This document shows positions 20,226 through 56,856 of a DNA stretch of 64,000 nt, in pieces. The position numbers and the translations under genes are program-made. Source of the stretch: Syngnathus acus (Eukaryota; Chordata; Actinopteri; Syngnathiformes; Syngnathidae); NCBI RefSeq assembly GCF_901709675.1, contig NC_051088.1, positions 3,543,164-3,607,163 on the forward strand, in the 5' to 3' direction. The notes under the pieces are model-generated. The model was not told the origin of the DNA and did not search any database. It worked only from the letters and a program-made list of their open reading frames with translations. Within the stretch, counting starts at the first letter, position 1. The number at the start of each line of letters is the position of its first letter.

Positions 20226-20457
20226 GGTTACATTCCAACATAAGCATAAAACTAATCTAGCTAGGTTATTTATTACAGGTTACATTCCAACATAATCATA
20301 CGATCAAGATAATCTGGAAAACCCTGACAAGCAGCATTGTACAGTGAGCGTAACAGTGTGCTTTTCCCTCACTGTCTTAACAGTAAACAAATCTTGTGTC
20401 ATCCAAACTAGCAAACTTAACATCTAAACTATAGATCAATAATTATTTCCAGAGATA

Positions 20458-20802
20458 CACTACCGTTCAAATGTTTGGAGTCACTTAGAAATAGATGTCC
20501 TTGTTTTTAAAATCAAATTGTTATTTTTTTTCAATGAGGACAACATTAAACTAATCAGGAATACACTCTTTACATTGTTAATGTGGTAAAGGACTAGTCA
20601 AGCTGCAAACGTCTGTTTTTTTAATGCAATATCTACATAGGCCCATTTCCAGCAACCATCTCTCCATTGTTCTAATGGTCCATTGTGTTTGCTAATTGCG
20701 TTGGAAGGCTAATGGATGATTAGAAAACCCTTGTGCAATTATGTTAGTTTTCATGGAAAACATTAAACTGTCTCGGTGACCCCAAACTTTTGAACGGTAG
20801 TG
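20458..20802. mobile_element. Tc1/mariner-type MITE, 345 bp
   Basis: Ends CACTACCGTTCAAATGTTTGG and CCAAACTTTTGAACGGTAGTG are inverted repeats, flanked by TA (20456-20457 and 20803-20804). No coding capacity. Confidence 0.85.
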
Positions 20803-20804
20803 TA

Positions 20805-22380
20805 GGTATTGTAAAATTAACCTATAGCTGTCTCTTTTGAGCAGGATTGCAGCAGTCGTTCAATAATGTTCAACAAAAACTAGGCTGTTCTTCTTTCAAA
20901 TTTCCACTGTTCACAAACTAAACAAGTGTGCTACTATGTAGTGGTTGATCACTACAAGCTGTGAAAAAGCGTGATTGTGAACCTGTCTGGAACCCACGAT
21001 GGAGGGGGTTTCACTATAGTATGAAATACCGTATTTATTCTAATTATCACCCAAGGCGATAATTAGAGAAGGTTTATGTCCAACAGGGGGGGTGGCCGAT
21101 TAATAGAGAACACTTTTTGTCCGATCGCCAAGGGGCACTGAAATGGGCGATAATATGTACATTTTCCTTATGTAGTATGCAATACCTGCATCTCACTGGT
21201 GTTCTTAACACTAGAACAGCGGCTGTTCTGATCTACCTCTAAGAGCGGGGTGCGTCAATTGACGCTCCATCGATGCGACACGTTACCGTCGCACATCACA
21301 TGTTGCGGACGTCATGTTATCGCGATCGTCTTGTTCGAGCGCACGCCCCGATAACGTAATTGTGTGAGGATATTGTAGCGGAGTGACGAGTGTAATTGTA
21401 TCATAGTTTATGGAGAAAACCAATTTCAAAGGGACATTCGACGTGCTGTCAAATCAGTCATATTTAAACTTGCGCAATGACGTCGGCATGCGGTCGTGGA
21501 GGAAAGGTTTGGGGGGGAATTTTTAACAGAAGGTGCATGGTGGTGGCGCCTGATCTATCTTTACGCTTTCTACATTCAGACGGCGCTTGTCAGGGCGCTT
21601 GGAGCCTAACGAACGTTGCCATATTCAATCTTCAGTCTTTTGAGACACTCTGCCTTTTTGGGAGGGGCAGCACTGACACCCCCCTCCCCCCCTAACCCCT
21701 CATCAGATTATCGAGAGGCACTTGAGTCTGTATTAAATCGACATGTAAATTACAGATTTGGTTTCTTCTCAATACGAAAAAATTCATTGGAGTTGCAATG
21801 TGATTGGCAAGGACTGCCTAGATCTGAGTGGGATTCAGAGTAAAGCTTCAATGGACAGTACAGTTTCTCTTCTATTCTCAAATTGTTGGCTTGAGTCAAA
21901 ACCAACAATTTGAGAAAAAAAAATTACAAAAATGTTCTGTAAGTGTATCTGAATTTGTATTTCCTAGCGCTGGAGTCAGGCCAAAGCCTTGCAGCTTCAA
22001 AAGCAACACTTTTGCGGTGACCCCAAAAATAGCAACCATTGCATTGGCAAACAGTGAAAAGCATTTCAAACACCTTAGATTAGTCAATCATTTATAATAA
22101 TTGTTTTTATTTATAATAAATAACACGCTCCCACGTGGAATTGAAAAGGAATGTTGAACACAATGTGGCTCAACGACAGCGATAAACGGCTTCGGTTGCC
22201 AGAGAGGATGGCACGAGCCCAAAGACACTTCAGCAACATTTGCATACATTAAAGTAAAAAAAATTATTGCCTACGAATGGATCTTGACAGCCGATAATTA
22301 CTAATGCACGCACATCATGACGGAAACTTTAGGGCGTTAGGGTTAGGCGTAATTAAGTCGCTTTCCTTCCTTCCCAATAG
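20805..22380. other. Stretch without a recognised gene
   Basis: Contains a MITE-like fragment at about 21046-21175 (TACCGTATTTATTCTAATTA start with repeats of GGCGATAATTAG). The remainder shows no exon I can support; in particular no N-terminal lectin exon was found before 22381. Confidence 0.5.
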
Positions 22381-23119
22381 AGCGTCTGCAACATTCTGGG
22401 TGGGAACCTGGTGTCCATCCACAACGCCCTGGAGAATTTTTTCGTTCATCAACTGATTCTAGGAGACGACCGCCCGGACGACGCCTGGATTGGACTCCAT
22501 GATGCCATTAATGTGAGTTCATTCTCACTGATTCATGACAAGTGTGCCACATGGAAAAGGAATTTGTCCTTCAGACTTTGTCTTGTCCTAAACTTGGAGG
22601 CCATCCAGTCGTCTCTTTCCTGACGGCTGGAGAGGCGGGGTACATACTGACCCGCTAGCCATTTGCATTCACACCTGGCGATGATGGAGAATAGCTCGCC
22701 ATGAATGTTTTTCAAAGGTGGGAGGAATCCAGAGGAGCATGGCGAGGAGGAGCAAAGCCCACACAGGAAGGCCAGATTCAAACCCACAACCTCAGAACAA
22801 CAAATGCATAGCGCATGGTCAATTGGTGTGCAAAACCTACGCAATGTGCTGTTTTCCAGGCAGACGACGACTTCATTTGGACCGACGGCACACTGGAAGA
22901 TTTCCTAGCTTTCACCGGCTCAGAGCCCGACGGCACCGGCAACTGCATCCAGATCAATCAAAGCGGTGAGTCACAAAAATAGCATTGGGGTGAGATGAGG
23001 CTGGGTTGCTGCCGGCTGCCGCATTTCAATACCAATTTTTTCCAGATGGATGTTGGGCGGACATGCTCTGCACGGATGACCTTCCGTACATTTGCATAAG
23101 AGAGACATCCGTGTGGTGA
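22381..23119 (+). CDS. C-type lectin domain gene, last three exons
   Basis: Exons 22381-22512, 22860-22965 and 23046-23119 (stop TGA 23117-23119) join in frame. They give the C-terminal two-thirds of a C-type lectin-like domain: GGNLVSIHNALE, DDAWIGLHDA, then WTDGTLEDFLAF, GSEPDGTGNCIQI, WADMLC and YICIRE. The sugar-contact triplet is EPD, between mannose-type EPN and galactose-type QPD, and the usual WND is WAD, so calcium or sugar binding may be altered. No signal peptide or first domain exon was found upstream, so the gene is partial or broken at the 5' side. Secreted fish lectins (ladderlectin-like) are the nearest idea, not proven. Confidence 0.75.
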
Positions 23120-23283
23120 GCGCTGGCGGCCCCACCTCGCAGGCTTCGCCTCACCTCGCCTCACCTCGCCGGCTTCTGCGCTGCCCGAGAGCAAACGTTA
23201 GCCGTGTCTTTGATTTTCCAGCTTGGCTTCTTTTCTCTTTCATTTTGTTTTTCCCCAAAAAGTACAGCAAAAATCAACTTTCT

Positions 23284-23289
23284 AATAAA
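23284..23289 (+). terminator. AATAAA polyadenylation signal of the lectin gene
   Basis: AATAAA lies 165 bases after the lectin stop codon on the same strand. Confidence 0.6.
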
Positions 23290-23331
23290 ACAAGGAACCT
23301 GTCTGCATTCAAATGGGAACGTTTGTGTATT

Positions 23332-23418
23332 ACCGTAGATTTCGGACTATAAGTCGTGACTTTTTTCTCAAATTTTGAACCCTTTGGCTTATAGTCCGGT
23401 GCGGCTTATATAGGATTT
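23332..23418. mobile_element. MITE fragment of the TTCGGACTATAAGTCG family
   Basis: ACCGTAGATTTCGGACTATA is followed about 35 bases later by GGCTTATAGTCCGG, an internal inverted pair. The right end is cut where the Penelope-like sequence begins. Confidence 0.5.
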
Positions 23419-23960
23419 GCTGTCTACGATGGGGCAGAGAGGTGTACCTGGTTTATGGATTTTTGGTGTGCCATAGATTCTGGGGATGATGTTTGCTGTG
23501 GCTATTAAGTGATTGTATGACTGTTTGTCTATTTTATTTTCAATGAGTAGTGGTTTAAGTAATGCTTTGAGTTTATTTTTCTTGTCTTCTGTTGGGTCTT
23601 TTTTTACTACTTCGTAGGTGTCGTCCTGTAGTAACTGTTGCATCGATTCTTCGTAAGTGTCTGTGTCCATAATTACTGTTGTTCTGCCTTTGTCCGCTGG
23701 GTGGATTGTAATGTCTTTATTTTTTGCTAGTGTGATCATTGCGTTTGCTTCCTGTTTTGTAATATTACTGGGTGGTGATTTTGCCGTTTTTAATATACCT
23801 GCAACTTCATTGCGTAGTGCCGCTTTTTGTCCTGGATTATGTATTTTTTCGCTTGCTAACTCCGTGGCTAAAATGAAATCATCGAGGGGTATGTTTTGGG
23901 TGTGATCGCGAAGTTGAGTCCTTTTGCTAGCATCATCAACAGGGACGAGGGAGCCTACAT
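23400..23960 (-). pseudogene. Penelope-like retroelement fragment (reverse transcriptase N-terminus)
   Basis: Minus-strand reading gives AKGLNFAITPK near 23925, a one-base frameshift, then IPLDDFILATELAS, HPADKGRTTVIMDTD and IYGTPKIHKPGTPLCPIVDS. The last two are hallmark motifs at the start of Penelope-type reverse transcriptases. The catalytic part and the GIY-YIG nuclease are absent; the fragment ends at the MITE near 23418. Confidence 0.8.
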
Positions 23961-24067
23961 GCTCTCTACAACCTGGAACAGCATTCTAGACAGCAGAGGG
24001 CGTGACTCACCTGTCAAATCTGCCACGCCTTCATCCATCAGCTGATAAAGACGCGTCACAACCACAC

Positions 24068-24120
24068 CAGTGACACTCTGATGAAGGCGGAAGTACAAGC
24101 CGAAACATGTCAGGTAATGC
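24068..24120 (+). ncRNA. Hammerhead-ribozyme-like motif
   Basis: CTGATGA (24078-24084) is followed by a potential stem II (AGGC paired with GCC) and then GAAAC and ATGTC. These are the conserved core pieces of a hammerhead ribozyme. Penelope-like elements are known to carry hammerheads in their terminal repeats, and the Penelope fragment lies just to the left. Stem I and III pairing is not convincing by eye, and the motif is on the strand opposite to the reverse transcriptase. Confidence 0.35.
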
Positions 24121-24266
24121 ACCTAAAATCATTTGTTTGAGATAAAAGAACCAGTGAAGTGATTAAAAAGGAAAAACAAAATGAACTTAGTACAACTAGC
24201 TGTAAATAAAGTCGCAATAAAGTCTGTGTCGCTCTGCATTCGGCTATACTACCTTATCCATTACAC

Positions 24267-25268
24267 CAGGGGAGCCCAAACCTTTTGCAAGGAGCGCCAG
24301 ATTTGATAAAGTGAAGGGGCCCAGAGGCCAATAGTTTTTTCAGACATTTTTTAACTACAAAATAATGTTATAAAACAAATTTCATTGTCACAATTGTCTT
24401 TATTTTTCAAATGACAAAATAACCAAATATAAGCCATTCAGGCAGATGTGAACAACTCTAAAAACACAAATTCTGCCTTTCATTCATATCTGAAGAGTCA
24501 GATAACATTGAACAAACTGTTTGAAATATGAGTTTAAAATTATTTTTGCCTCATGAACATTTTAAACAGGAGTTATAAGTAATGCAAATTTGTCTGTTAT
24601 TATTAAAACTTAAAACAAGTGAGTTTTGCTCTTGTCATTTACAATATCTTTCATAAAGTAATAGTTTGTGTCATGTCTACAGGTTTATAACATCAACAGT
24701 ATTAACATGGGCACTTCGTAATATTTAATATTAAGTCATATTTAATTTTTATTTAATTTTGACTCACAGCCCCGCGTGAAGAATCGCTGTTGTGATGCCA
24801 TTTCAGCTTGGAGCTGCTTCACTTTATCAGCACGGTCACTCCCTGTTAGCTTGTCGTATGTGTTAGCATGTTTAGTCTGGTAGTGTCTCTTTAGGTTGAA
24901 AACCTTAAACAAGGCAACCGTCTCTTTACAAATTAGACAAACACAATTGCCTTGATTTTCAGTGAAGAAGTATTGTAATTCCCATCTCTCTTGAAAGCGA
25001 CGGCCCTCAATGTCAACTTTCCTCGTTTTCATTGCAGTCGCCGTGGCAGAAATGAGCGGAGAGGTGTTCGCGGCACGGATACAGACTGATATTACTAAAG
25101 TGGTGCTGCCACCCTTTGGTAAAAAGAGGTATTACAATTTCAAATTTCATGATTTATTTTTTATTTTTTTATTACTATTATTCAGTTTGACAGTGCAGGC
25201 GGGCCATAAATAATACATTATAAGACCGAAGCTGCGGGCCGTATCAAATCTGACCAGGGGCCGGATTT
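24267..25268 (-). mobile_element. hAT non-autonomous element, family B, copy 2
   Basis: Inverted relative to the copy at 5058-6019 and alike along most of its length. Left end CAGGGGAGCCCAAACC; the right end is blurred around 25260-25268, with only a near-match target duplication (CATTACAC versus ATTTACAC). Confidence 0.8.
24742..25032 (-). pseudogene. hAT transposase N-terminal fragment
   Basis: A 96-codon open frame: basic start (MKTRKVDIEGRRF), then a BED-like zinc finger with CVCLIC and HYQTKH. It ends KLNKN and stops; the catalytic domain is absent. The family B copy at 5058-6019 has the same protein start with a stop codon. Confidence 0.65.
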
Positions 25269-25414
25269 ACACCGTGCATGGATGAAACCTGTCCAGATTG
25301 GTTCTGATCTCGATAGTCACGCTTTGAGTTTGACTGAACGAACTCAGGTCAAAGTGAGTCTTATCTGGGTCTTAAAATTTCAAATGTGAACCCACTGAGC
25401 ATTTTCCGGTCTAA

Positions 25415-25640
25415 TAGACGTCTATTAGACATCTATGTATATGGTGCCTAGACTTCTAGGCTAAAATCGGTCTAAAAGTCGTCTAATAACGAAAGTTTCT
25501 TAGACATCTATGCTTAGCCGTCTAAGCAAACATTTAGACGCGTCTGAGCATAGACATATAATGGAACATCTAATGTCTACGTTTAGACTTGTCTAAGCAT
25601 AGAGGTTCAAATGACCGTTAATGGACGTCTATTCAATGTT
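25415..25640. repeat. Cluster of AGACGTCT-type palindromes
   Basis: TAGACGTCTA and close variants (TTAGACATCTAT, TAGACTTCTAGG, GTCTAAGC) occur more than ten times in ~220 bases, in both orientations. No unit length is constant, so it is not a simple tandem array. Possibly an old palindromic transposable element. Confidence 0.5.
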
Positions 25641-27544
25641 AAATAAGGTTCCCTTTAATACCTTTAACCTGTGATCTTACCATTGTATAAATACATATTT
25701 TGATGTTAAAATGAACCAAAATGATAATTGAATCTAAATAAATGTATTTTTCAAACATTATCCAACCATCACAAACATGAATGTGCAATGTTTTTAACCA
25801 TATCACGTTTATAAAAAAAAAGTAAAAATATACGTACATACAATATTTAAAAAATGGGGGCTATTTTAATATAGAACAAAACTACTAAGTTGCGACATAA
25901 TCATAGACATATTTTTTATGTAGGACATATTAATTGATATTTCATTGACTGTAGTCAATGGGAAAGGCACCGACCCCCACCCCGAAAATAAGTGCAGCTC
26001 GTCACCGGAAAATTCAGCACAAGCGCAGAAGGTCAAACGCCGGGTAATGCGCTTCAACTCCAATAGATGGCGACGTCTGACGCTATTTAAAGTCTCACTC
26101 GCCTCACATTGATTTATCTCCCAAAACAAGCAATTGTTACACGGACTGACATTCAAGTAATGTGACACTGAGGAAAACGAAAAGAGACTGAAAAAAATAG
26201 GAGAAGACAGTCGACAACATGTCAACGATGTTGTCTTTGTGGCGAATACTATGCGACCACCTGCAAGGCTAAAATCTCCTCACCAATGCAAAATCCAGAA
26301 AAAATGTTGAATTCATTTATTTTTGTTCTCTTTGCCATTCTTGTTTGAGGGTTAAGCATAAATCAATATTCACCATCATGAGTGTCTACCCCACATGACT
26401 ACGCTTGTGTCTCTTAAAAGCCGTGGAGTGAATGACGGTCATGTTGATGAGGAGGGTTAATGACATCACAGTGGTTACCTTGGAGATAAAAGGTCAAATG
26501 GCAAGTCAACACAGTCTTTTAGCTCAGAATAGACGATGAGTCATAGTGCATTACTACGTAAAGCCTCTCGCGGACTTGCTGCTCATGAATGGCCATGACG
26601 GGAACCTCCATTGTGATAGCAGAGAGGAAAAGAGTCAAGATGCTCAGAACTGATTTTTTCTTCACGGTTAACAGTTATTCATGCTAACAAACATTAACTT
26701 CATATTTTCAATGGGTGGAAAATAGTTGTACATTTCATAAAATATATGGTGTCACGTGACATGAGGTTTACAGGTTCTGTGGCAGACTACGACTCTTGAA
26801 TACAGAAGCCAGAGGTGCCCCTGGCAGGTTGCTGTGTGTTGTAACATAACATAGATAGCATCTTTAAAACCAATAGCCTCTCCCTTAGGGTGTTCCCAAC
26901 TTTGTAAAATGATATCAAAACAGGGGTAAAGAGAGATGGGATGACGATAACACAATAAAGGAAGTAGGTTGACGAGCATGAGATCATTATGTAACGATAG
27001 ACAAGGCAGTGGCCATGGTTGGGTTGATAAGAGTTCTTTAACACTTCTGAAAATGGCCCAGATTTCGCAAAAACGGAGCAAATCCCCTGGCAAGCTTAGA
27101 CAGATTCCAAAATGGCTTTGCAAGATTGAACTTGGGTGCTCGGAGCTAAATACCAATACTGGGAGGACCTGCTCACATGTGTAACTTATGTAAGAATTCA
27201 TCCCAGGGAAACACCAATACCGTTTCAATTATTCATACTAAGATTTCTTTGCCTGCGACAGCGTAAACAGGTTTAAATTTACCTGACATATTCCAGCAAA
27301 CTACTGATTGTAGTGAATATAAAATGTCACTAAAATCTAAAGGTGTCGTGTAAATGATCCTCTCACGGCTTGTGATGCAAATATACGTAGGTGTACACTG
27401 ACAATAGGCCCGACTCCTCTCACTCTTCTAAATTACAGTCATGTTTGTCAACGTGGGGTCCAGAGCCGCAGGCTGCCTCAAGTTTTTTCAAAGCATCTTA
27501 GGACACACAGATTTAGTCGTGTTGGGACTCTGTAATCGGAACCT
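25641..27544. other. Stretch without a recognised gene
   Basis: AT-rich, no splice-consistent reading frame and no named repeat seen. The open frames at 25866-26225 and 26752-27228 lack family features. Confidence 0.4.
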
Positions 27545-28120
27545 GACAGCCTTGCGGTGCCATGAAAAGTATTTGCCTTCTTCTCAAATTCTGATTTTTT
27601 TGCACACTTAACCCCACTTTAATGTTAAGCTCATTAAATACATGAGAATGTCAAAGGCTGAGGGTTGCCACGTGCCAGGCCAGTTGACTTTTGCGTATTT
27701 TCTGATTTTGTCAAGCTTTCTTTTCAACCATTCAACCCATCTGCCCTAGGGAACAGATAATGAAAATTCATCAGCGTTTTCTGAAGAATATTTGGAGTTT
27801 GCTGTTTTATTGCTGAGATATCCTGTGAACCCAAGTAAAAATAAATTGCAGTTATAAATGGTGATTTTATTTATTAAGGAACTATAACTATTCAAAGCTC
27901 TGTGTGAGAATGTGCTTGCCCCCCTCCACCTAATAACTGGTTGGGCCACCCTCAGCGGCAACAAATCAAAGCAAACATTTTCTATAGCTGGCATTGTGTC
28001 TTTCACATCTCTGTGGAAATGTTTTGGCCCGCTTTAATTTAGCATCACTGGAGGGGTTTTGCACATGAAAGCCCTTTTTAAGGTGAATCTGATTCAAATT
28101 CAGACTTTTGACACTCCAAA
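27545..28120. mobile_element. Degenerate DNA-transposon remnant
   Basis: AAAAGTATTTGCCTTCTTCTC at the left and the block around 27930 (AACTGGTTGGGCCACCCTCA, then GCAACAA) resemble a widespread fish DNA element that I recognise only loosely. Ends are not intact. Confidence 0.35.
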
Positions 28121-28284
28121 ACCGACTTTTTGTTTTCTCTCTCAAGAGCTGAGCTCCACTGTGACTCAGGTACCAGCAAGGTAGGAAAGTAGGGTACTGT
28201 TATGCATTGGGATTATTAAAGACGAGTTAGACCTTTTCTGGTTGAAGTTGGACTCAAAATAAACTTTTAAACCCTCGAGCAGTT

Positions 28285-28500
28285 TTTAAAAGTCAAGTCA
28301 ATTTGATTTATACAGCCCTTAATCACAAACATGTCTCAAAGACCTTCAGATGGCTACAGTTGACAATTCTTCTTGACATCCCAGGAGGGCAAGGAAAAAC
28401 TCAAAAAACCCAAACTGCATGGGGAAAAATGAGAAACCTTGAGAAGTGACCGCAGATGGGAGGACCCCCTTCCAGGACCGCCAGGCTGCAACGGATGCAG
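28285..28500. repeat. Fish retroposon 3'-tail-like repeat
   Basis: AAGTCAAGTCAATTTGATTT, then TATACAGCCC, and later GAGAAACCTTGAGAAGTGACC, resemble a common fish repeat. It has no coding content. 28501-29150 holds nothing I can name. Confidence 0.45.
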
Positions 28501-29149
28501 AGTGGGCAACATTTAATGCTCAATGTGATATGAAACACTGTTAAACTAAGTTGTTCTCAACATGTTTCTTGCTTTTACAACACAACGTTTATTATTTATT
28601 TGTTCGCCCCAATATTAAGATGTTTACATCTACATTACTTTTACAAGAGTGCTGCACTCCTCTGAATGACTTTTCTTTTTTGCCTGTTGGAGTCAGTTAA
28701 AGGTCTTTTTTTTTGCCCTGAAGCTGCCTGATAAATACTTCCGCCTTGGTGTTGAGCCCCTTTGGCCACACCCTACACACCTGATGTGCTTGTATGTAAT
28801 AAGCATTCACAGTATGTAAAATGTGCATAGAAATGACGAGGTGGTGAAAATAATTGTGCACACAGTGTGAATATGTTTCTCAGTTTGCATTGGCTTTTTC
28901 ACTCAGTCAACTCTTGCTTTGCCCCTAGTTACCATGGTAACGAAATCCATGCTGCCGACACCGACTGTCTGTGTATCTAACTTACTGCATGTGACAGAGC
29001 CACCCATTCAAAAACAGGCTAATTTTAGCAGAATAAGAAATAGGGTGTATAAAGTATGCTATAATTCTTGTTCCTTATGATATTTCATGATGAAAGTATG
29101 TCACGACTTGAATACACTAATATGTTCTTTCATTTTATAGTTTTGTCTG

Positions 29150-29456
29150 GGTATGTGCGCCGCATCACGCCCCGTGGGCGGGGCTTGCTGCATATTCATC
29201 AGAACGTGGGAGACACAGTGCTGCGCTTGGAGGACGAGGACGGAGTTTGGTTTTCTCGCAGCTGAATGGAGGCTGATGGTCGTGCCCGCACAGATGTCAA
29301 CTGTCGCCACCGCCGTCGAGCGCGTCACTCGCAAGTCCAGAAACTGACTCGCGTCCTCCGCGGACGCTGATAATGCAACTGTACTCATGACAGACGTTCG
29401 GAAGTTTTTTTTTTTAATGAATTAGTTCCGCACGAGCGCGGCCATACGCTACCGTG
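29150..29456 (+). promoter_or_regulatory. Putative creb3l1 promoter and 5' UTR
   Basis: CpG-containing region with a GC box (GGGCGGGG at 29176-29183) upstream of the creb3l1 ATG at 29457. There is no strong TATA box. The transcription start cannot be set from sequence alone. Confidence 0.45.
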
Positions 29457-53786
<24,330 letters not shown>

Positions 53787-55514
53787 CAGCTTAAACCGCC
53801 CTCCTGTCGCCAACTGGACCTCCCTCAAGTTTCAAGGTGGCCCCCCTCCTAGCCACCATGGCACATATTATATACAGAATATACGTACATACACATACTG
53901 TAGGTCTCTCATTGTCACGTGGAATTATTGACCTCATAGAGCGCACTCCTATGTATGCACACATTGACCTCCAGCGCTGATTTCTACTTCACCCCGTGCA
54001 CTGTACTGGTGTCTTTAGTGTTGCTGCTAATGTTTCAAAGCAAACAAGACTCGTGTCCTCCTACACAGGAAGCCTTTCAAGTGCCTTCCACTTGGCCTTA
54101 AAGTATGATAGACTCAAGAGTGCAAATTTAACACTCACAAATTTAATGTCTTTATCAGACAGTTTGACACCTCACATCAATTCATTTATGGCTCTGAAAG
54201 GTCGGTTGTGAGGTCAAACTGCATTGCTACTTAACCAGAATTCACCCATTCACTTTACAACCACCCCAAAAATTTCTCATCTGTATTTTCCTATTGAAGA
54301 GTTCTAAGAGGAGGGCGGGAAACATGACAAAGTATTTTTATGAAATTAAAAATTGTGTGTATATAATATATATATATATATAGTTGCAGCATCAAAAATG
54401 AGCATATTTAAATTATGCAACAAAAATATGAAATGTACTATTTTAAAGTTTAGTTTATACATTATTGCCTCATTTTATTTTCTAAATAATGTTTTAAAAA
54501 GTATAAAAATGACAATATTGCTTCATAATATATTCCAAGCATAAAAAAGAGCATTTATTTTATGCAACAAAAAAAGGAAAGATGTGTTGACCATTGGGAT
54601 TGTGTAAAGATTTAGATCATGTGTAAGTTCGTTTATTGCTCCGTGGCCATCCACCTTGGGGTTTGTGTCTTTTAGCTGTAATTATGTTTTATGTTTCACT
54701 GTCGTTCATCAAAAATAACCTTTTTTTTCCCCTTCAAATGCAAGCAACTGTGAAATCAGGGCAAAAGTAAACTTTGATTGACTCCACTTTACCACACACT
54801 GGGTTTAAAACATGTTGGCAATAAAGTAAAATGCTTGTGTGTGCGTATTTATTGCTGTTTGTAGAAAGTGTGTACATATCAAATTCCATTCCCAGATGTG
54901 AAAGACCACTACTATCTTCAAAAGAACTTAAAAAAAAAAGATCTTGTTCTATTCATGTGAAAAATTCAGTGCAGTATTGAGATGCCTTTAATCGACAATT
55001 GGGATAATCTGTCTCTGTATCCATCCGTTGTATTTGGTGTGATCTACCCACAAAATGCTATTTTGTCATGCTTGCAATGTCAACGTCAATGCATTTGTGT
55101 ACATAAATGATGTGCCATTGTGAATGCGGGATTAGTGGATTGCAGTGTCATTGCCTGTGGAAATGCATTACAAAGTCTTTTAATGGGGGGGGTGGGATGG
55201 ATGGCTGGAGGGAGGGTTTGGTCACTTTTTCCAAACCTGAACAACAAGGAAACTAAATTGTTTGGGAAAGCTGGGTCACAAATACTTGAGGAAGTAAATC
55301 AAGTAATGTTCACAGAAGATTCTTGTTGTTTTTGTACAGCGTGTTGCATGTTCCTTTATATATGCCTGTTATATTAGTGTAGTCAGTAGATTAGAAACCA
55401 GCAAAATATTAAAAATCTGCATCAGCATCACTGTCTCTTGACTTTCTTGGTTTAAATACAACTGTGTGATCTCGGCTTGTTCTTGAGCAAAGCCCTGCAG
55501 AGTTCAGGCACACA
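53787..55514. other. creb3l1 3' UTR and spacer to harbi1
   Basis: Contains the likely creb3l1 3' UTR up to AATAAA at 54820-54825. A short TA array lies at 54363-54382. No other gene seen. Confidence 0.5.
54820..54825 (+). terminator. AATAAA signal, probable creb3l1 3' end
   Basis: AATAAA about 1 kb after the creb3l1 stop codon, before the convergent harbi1 gene. Confidence 0.5.
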
Positions 55515-56856
55515 TTAGCTGAAGTGTTTCAGGATGAGCTGTTTGCGAAGCTTCTCAGCCTGATCGTCACGGTCCTCGGGCCTCTGCTCCAGGGTTTCGG
55601 GTTGCTCCGGCGGGTCCGTCCTTTCCAGAGTCCAGGCGTCTAAACCTGACTGCAGGGAGGCGTTGTGGAGAACGCAACAAGCTAACACGATGGATGCACT
55701 CCTTTCTGGTGAGTACTGTGCAGAGCAGTGATGACGACAGTGGTTTAGTACGTGAACTGTTCTTTTTCTTTACGCAGTTAGAAGTGAAATACCTGCAAAT
55801 ACCCTTTGGTTCCATCCAAACATCTGAATCTAGTCTGGATGGCTCGAAACGTTCTATCCACAATCTCATGCGTGGCCGTGTGAGCGAGATTGTATCCAAA
55901 CTCTGCAGGGGATTCAGGGCAATCCACCGGGGTCATCAACCACTTCCTTAGAGGATAACGGCTGTCACCTAATAATCAGAAGACGTTTGACTTTTTCACC
56001 ATCAATGAACTAAATTTGTAGTTGTTACCTAGCCAAACAGTTCTCACCCAGCAAATAGCCCTCCTCAATTTCTTGCAGTTCTTTAAAAAGGGCAGATCTT
56101 TCCAGAACGTCGACGCCTTTGAGCCCACCGGGCCAGTGAGTTTCTGCGCTGAGTAGTAGGCCTCGGGCATCACAAACAAGCTGACACCCAGTGGAGTGAA
56201 AGCCCTTCTTGTTAACATAGGATGAGTCTTCGCTGTTCGGAGCCTTGATGGCGACCTGAACGCAGTCCAGTACTCCAAGAATGCCTGTTAATCCTGCCAC
56301 CCTCTGGAACTCCTGGGAGGTCTGCTCTCGGATCACGGCCTCTCTGCACAAGAAACCATTCTTCATCGATATCGCGCTCGCAAGATAATCTTGATTATTT
56401 ATTTACCTTTTCAACGTGATGAACTGAGGAGCTTTCTCAACCAGAGCTTTGGTCACATTGGAAACACATCTGGACATGGATGCTTGGCTGATTCCAATTG
56501 TATCTCCCATTGATGTCTGAAAAGAGCCCGACGTGTAGAACCCCAACGCGGCCAATACCTGGACCTCAGGACTGATGGCTCTGGATCTCTGTGTGCGTCT
56601 ACAGAGGGACTAGTACACAAAAATAGCACAAAATATTGAGGTCGATCTGAGATAGAGCTGACAGTTAACCCTTGAAAGCGTGAGAGTTTACCTCTCTGAG
56701 TAACTCTACCAAGTACAGGATGAATTCTCTGGGGAAGCCAAACTGTGAGACGAGGAATTCGTCTGACACAGAGCCCACGTCAAAGCGGTCCAAGGTTTTG
56801 TGACCACGGCCGTGCAACAGTAAATCACAGTCCAAAATGGCTATTGAGATCGCCAT
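55515..56856 (-). CDS. harbi1: HARBI1, domesticated PIF/Harbinger transposase
   Basis: Five exons on the minus strand join in frame: 56856-56692, 56609-56407, 56343-56048, 55968-55793, 55715-55515 (346 codons; human 349). Starts [20 protein letters not shown] and ends in KHFS, matching HARBI1 at both ends. Catalytic-core motifs: [14 protein letters not shown] with Asp149, GYLLGD with Asp223, and HEIVDRTF, where Asp259 stands in the place of the usual Glu. HARBI1 derives from a Harbinger transposase; its partner NAIF1 is known to bind DNA and bring HARBI1 into the nucleus. No transposon ends flank the gene. It faces atg13 head to head, as in mammals, which supports orthology rather than a mobile copy. 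Confidence 0.94.
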
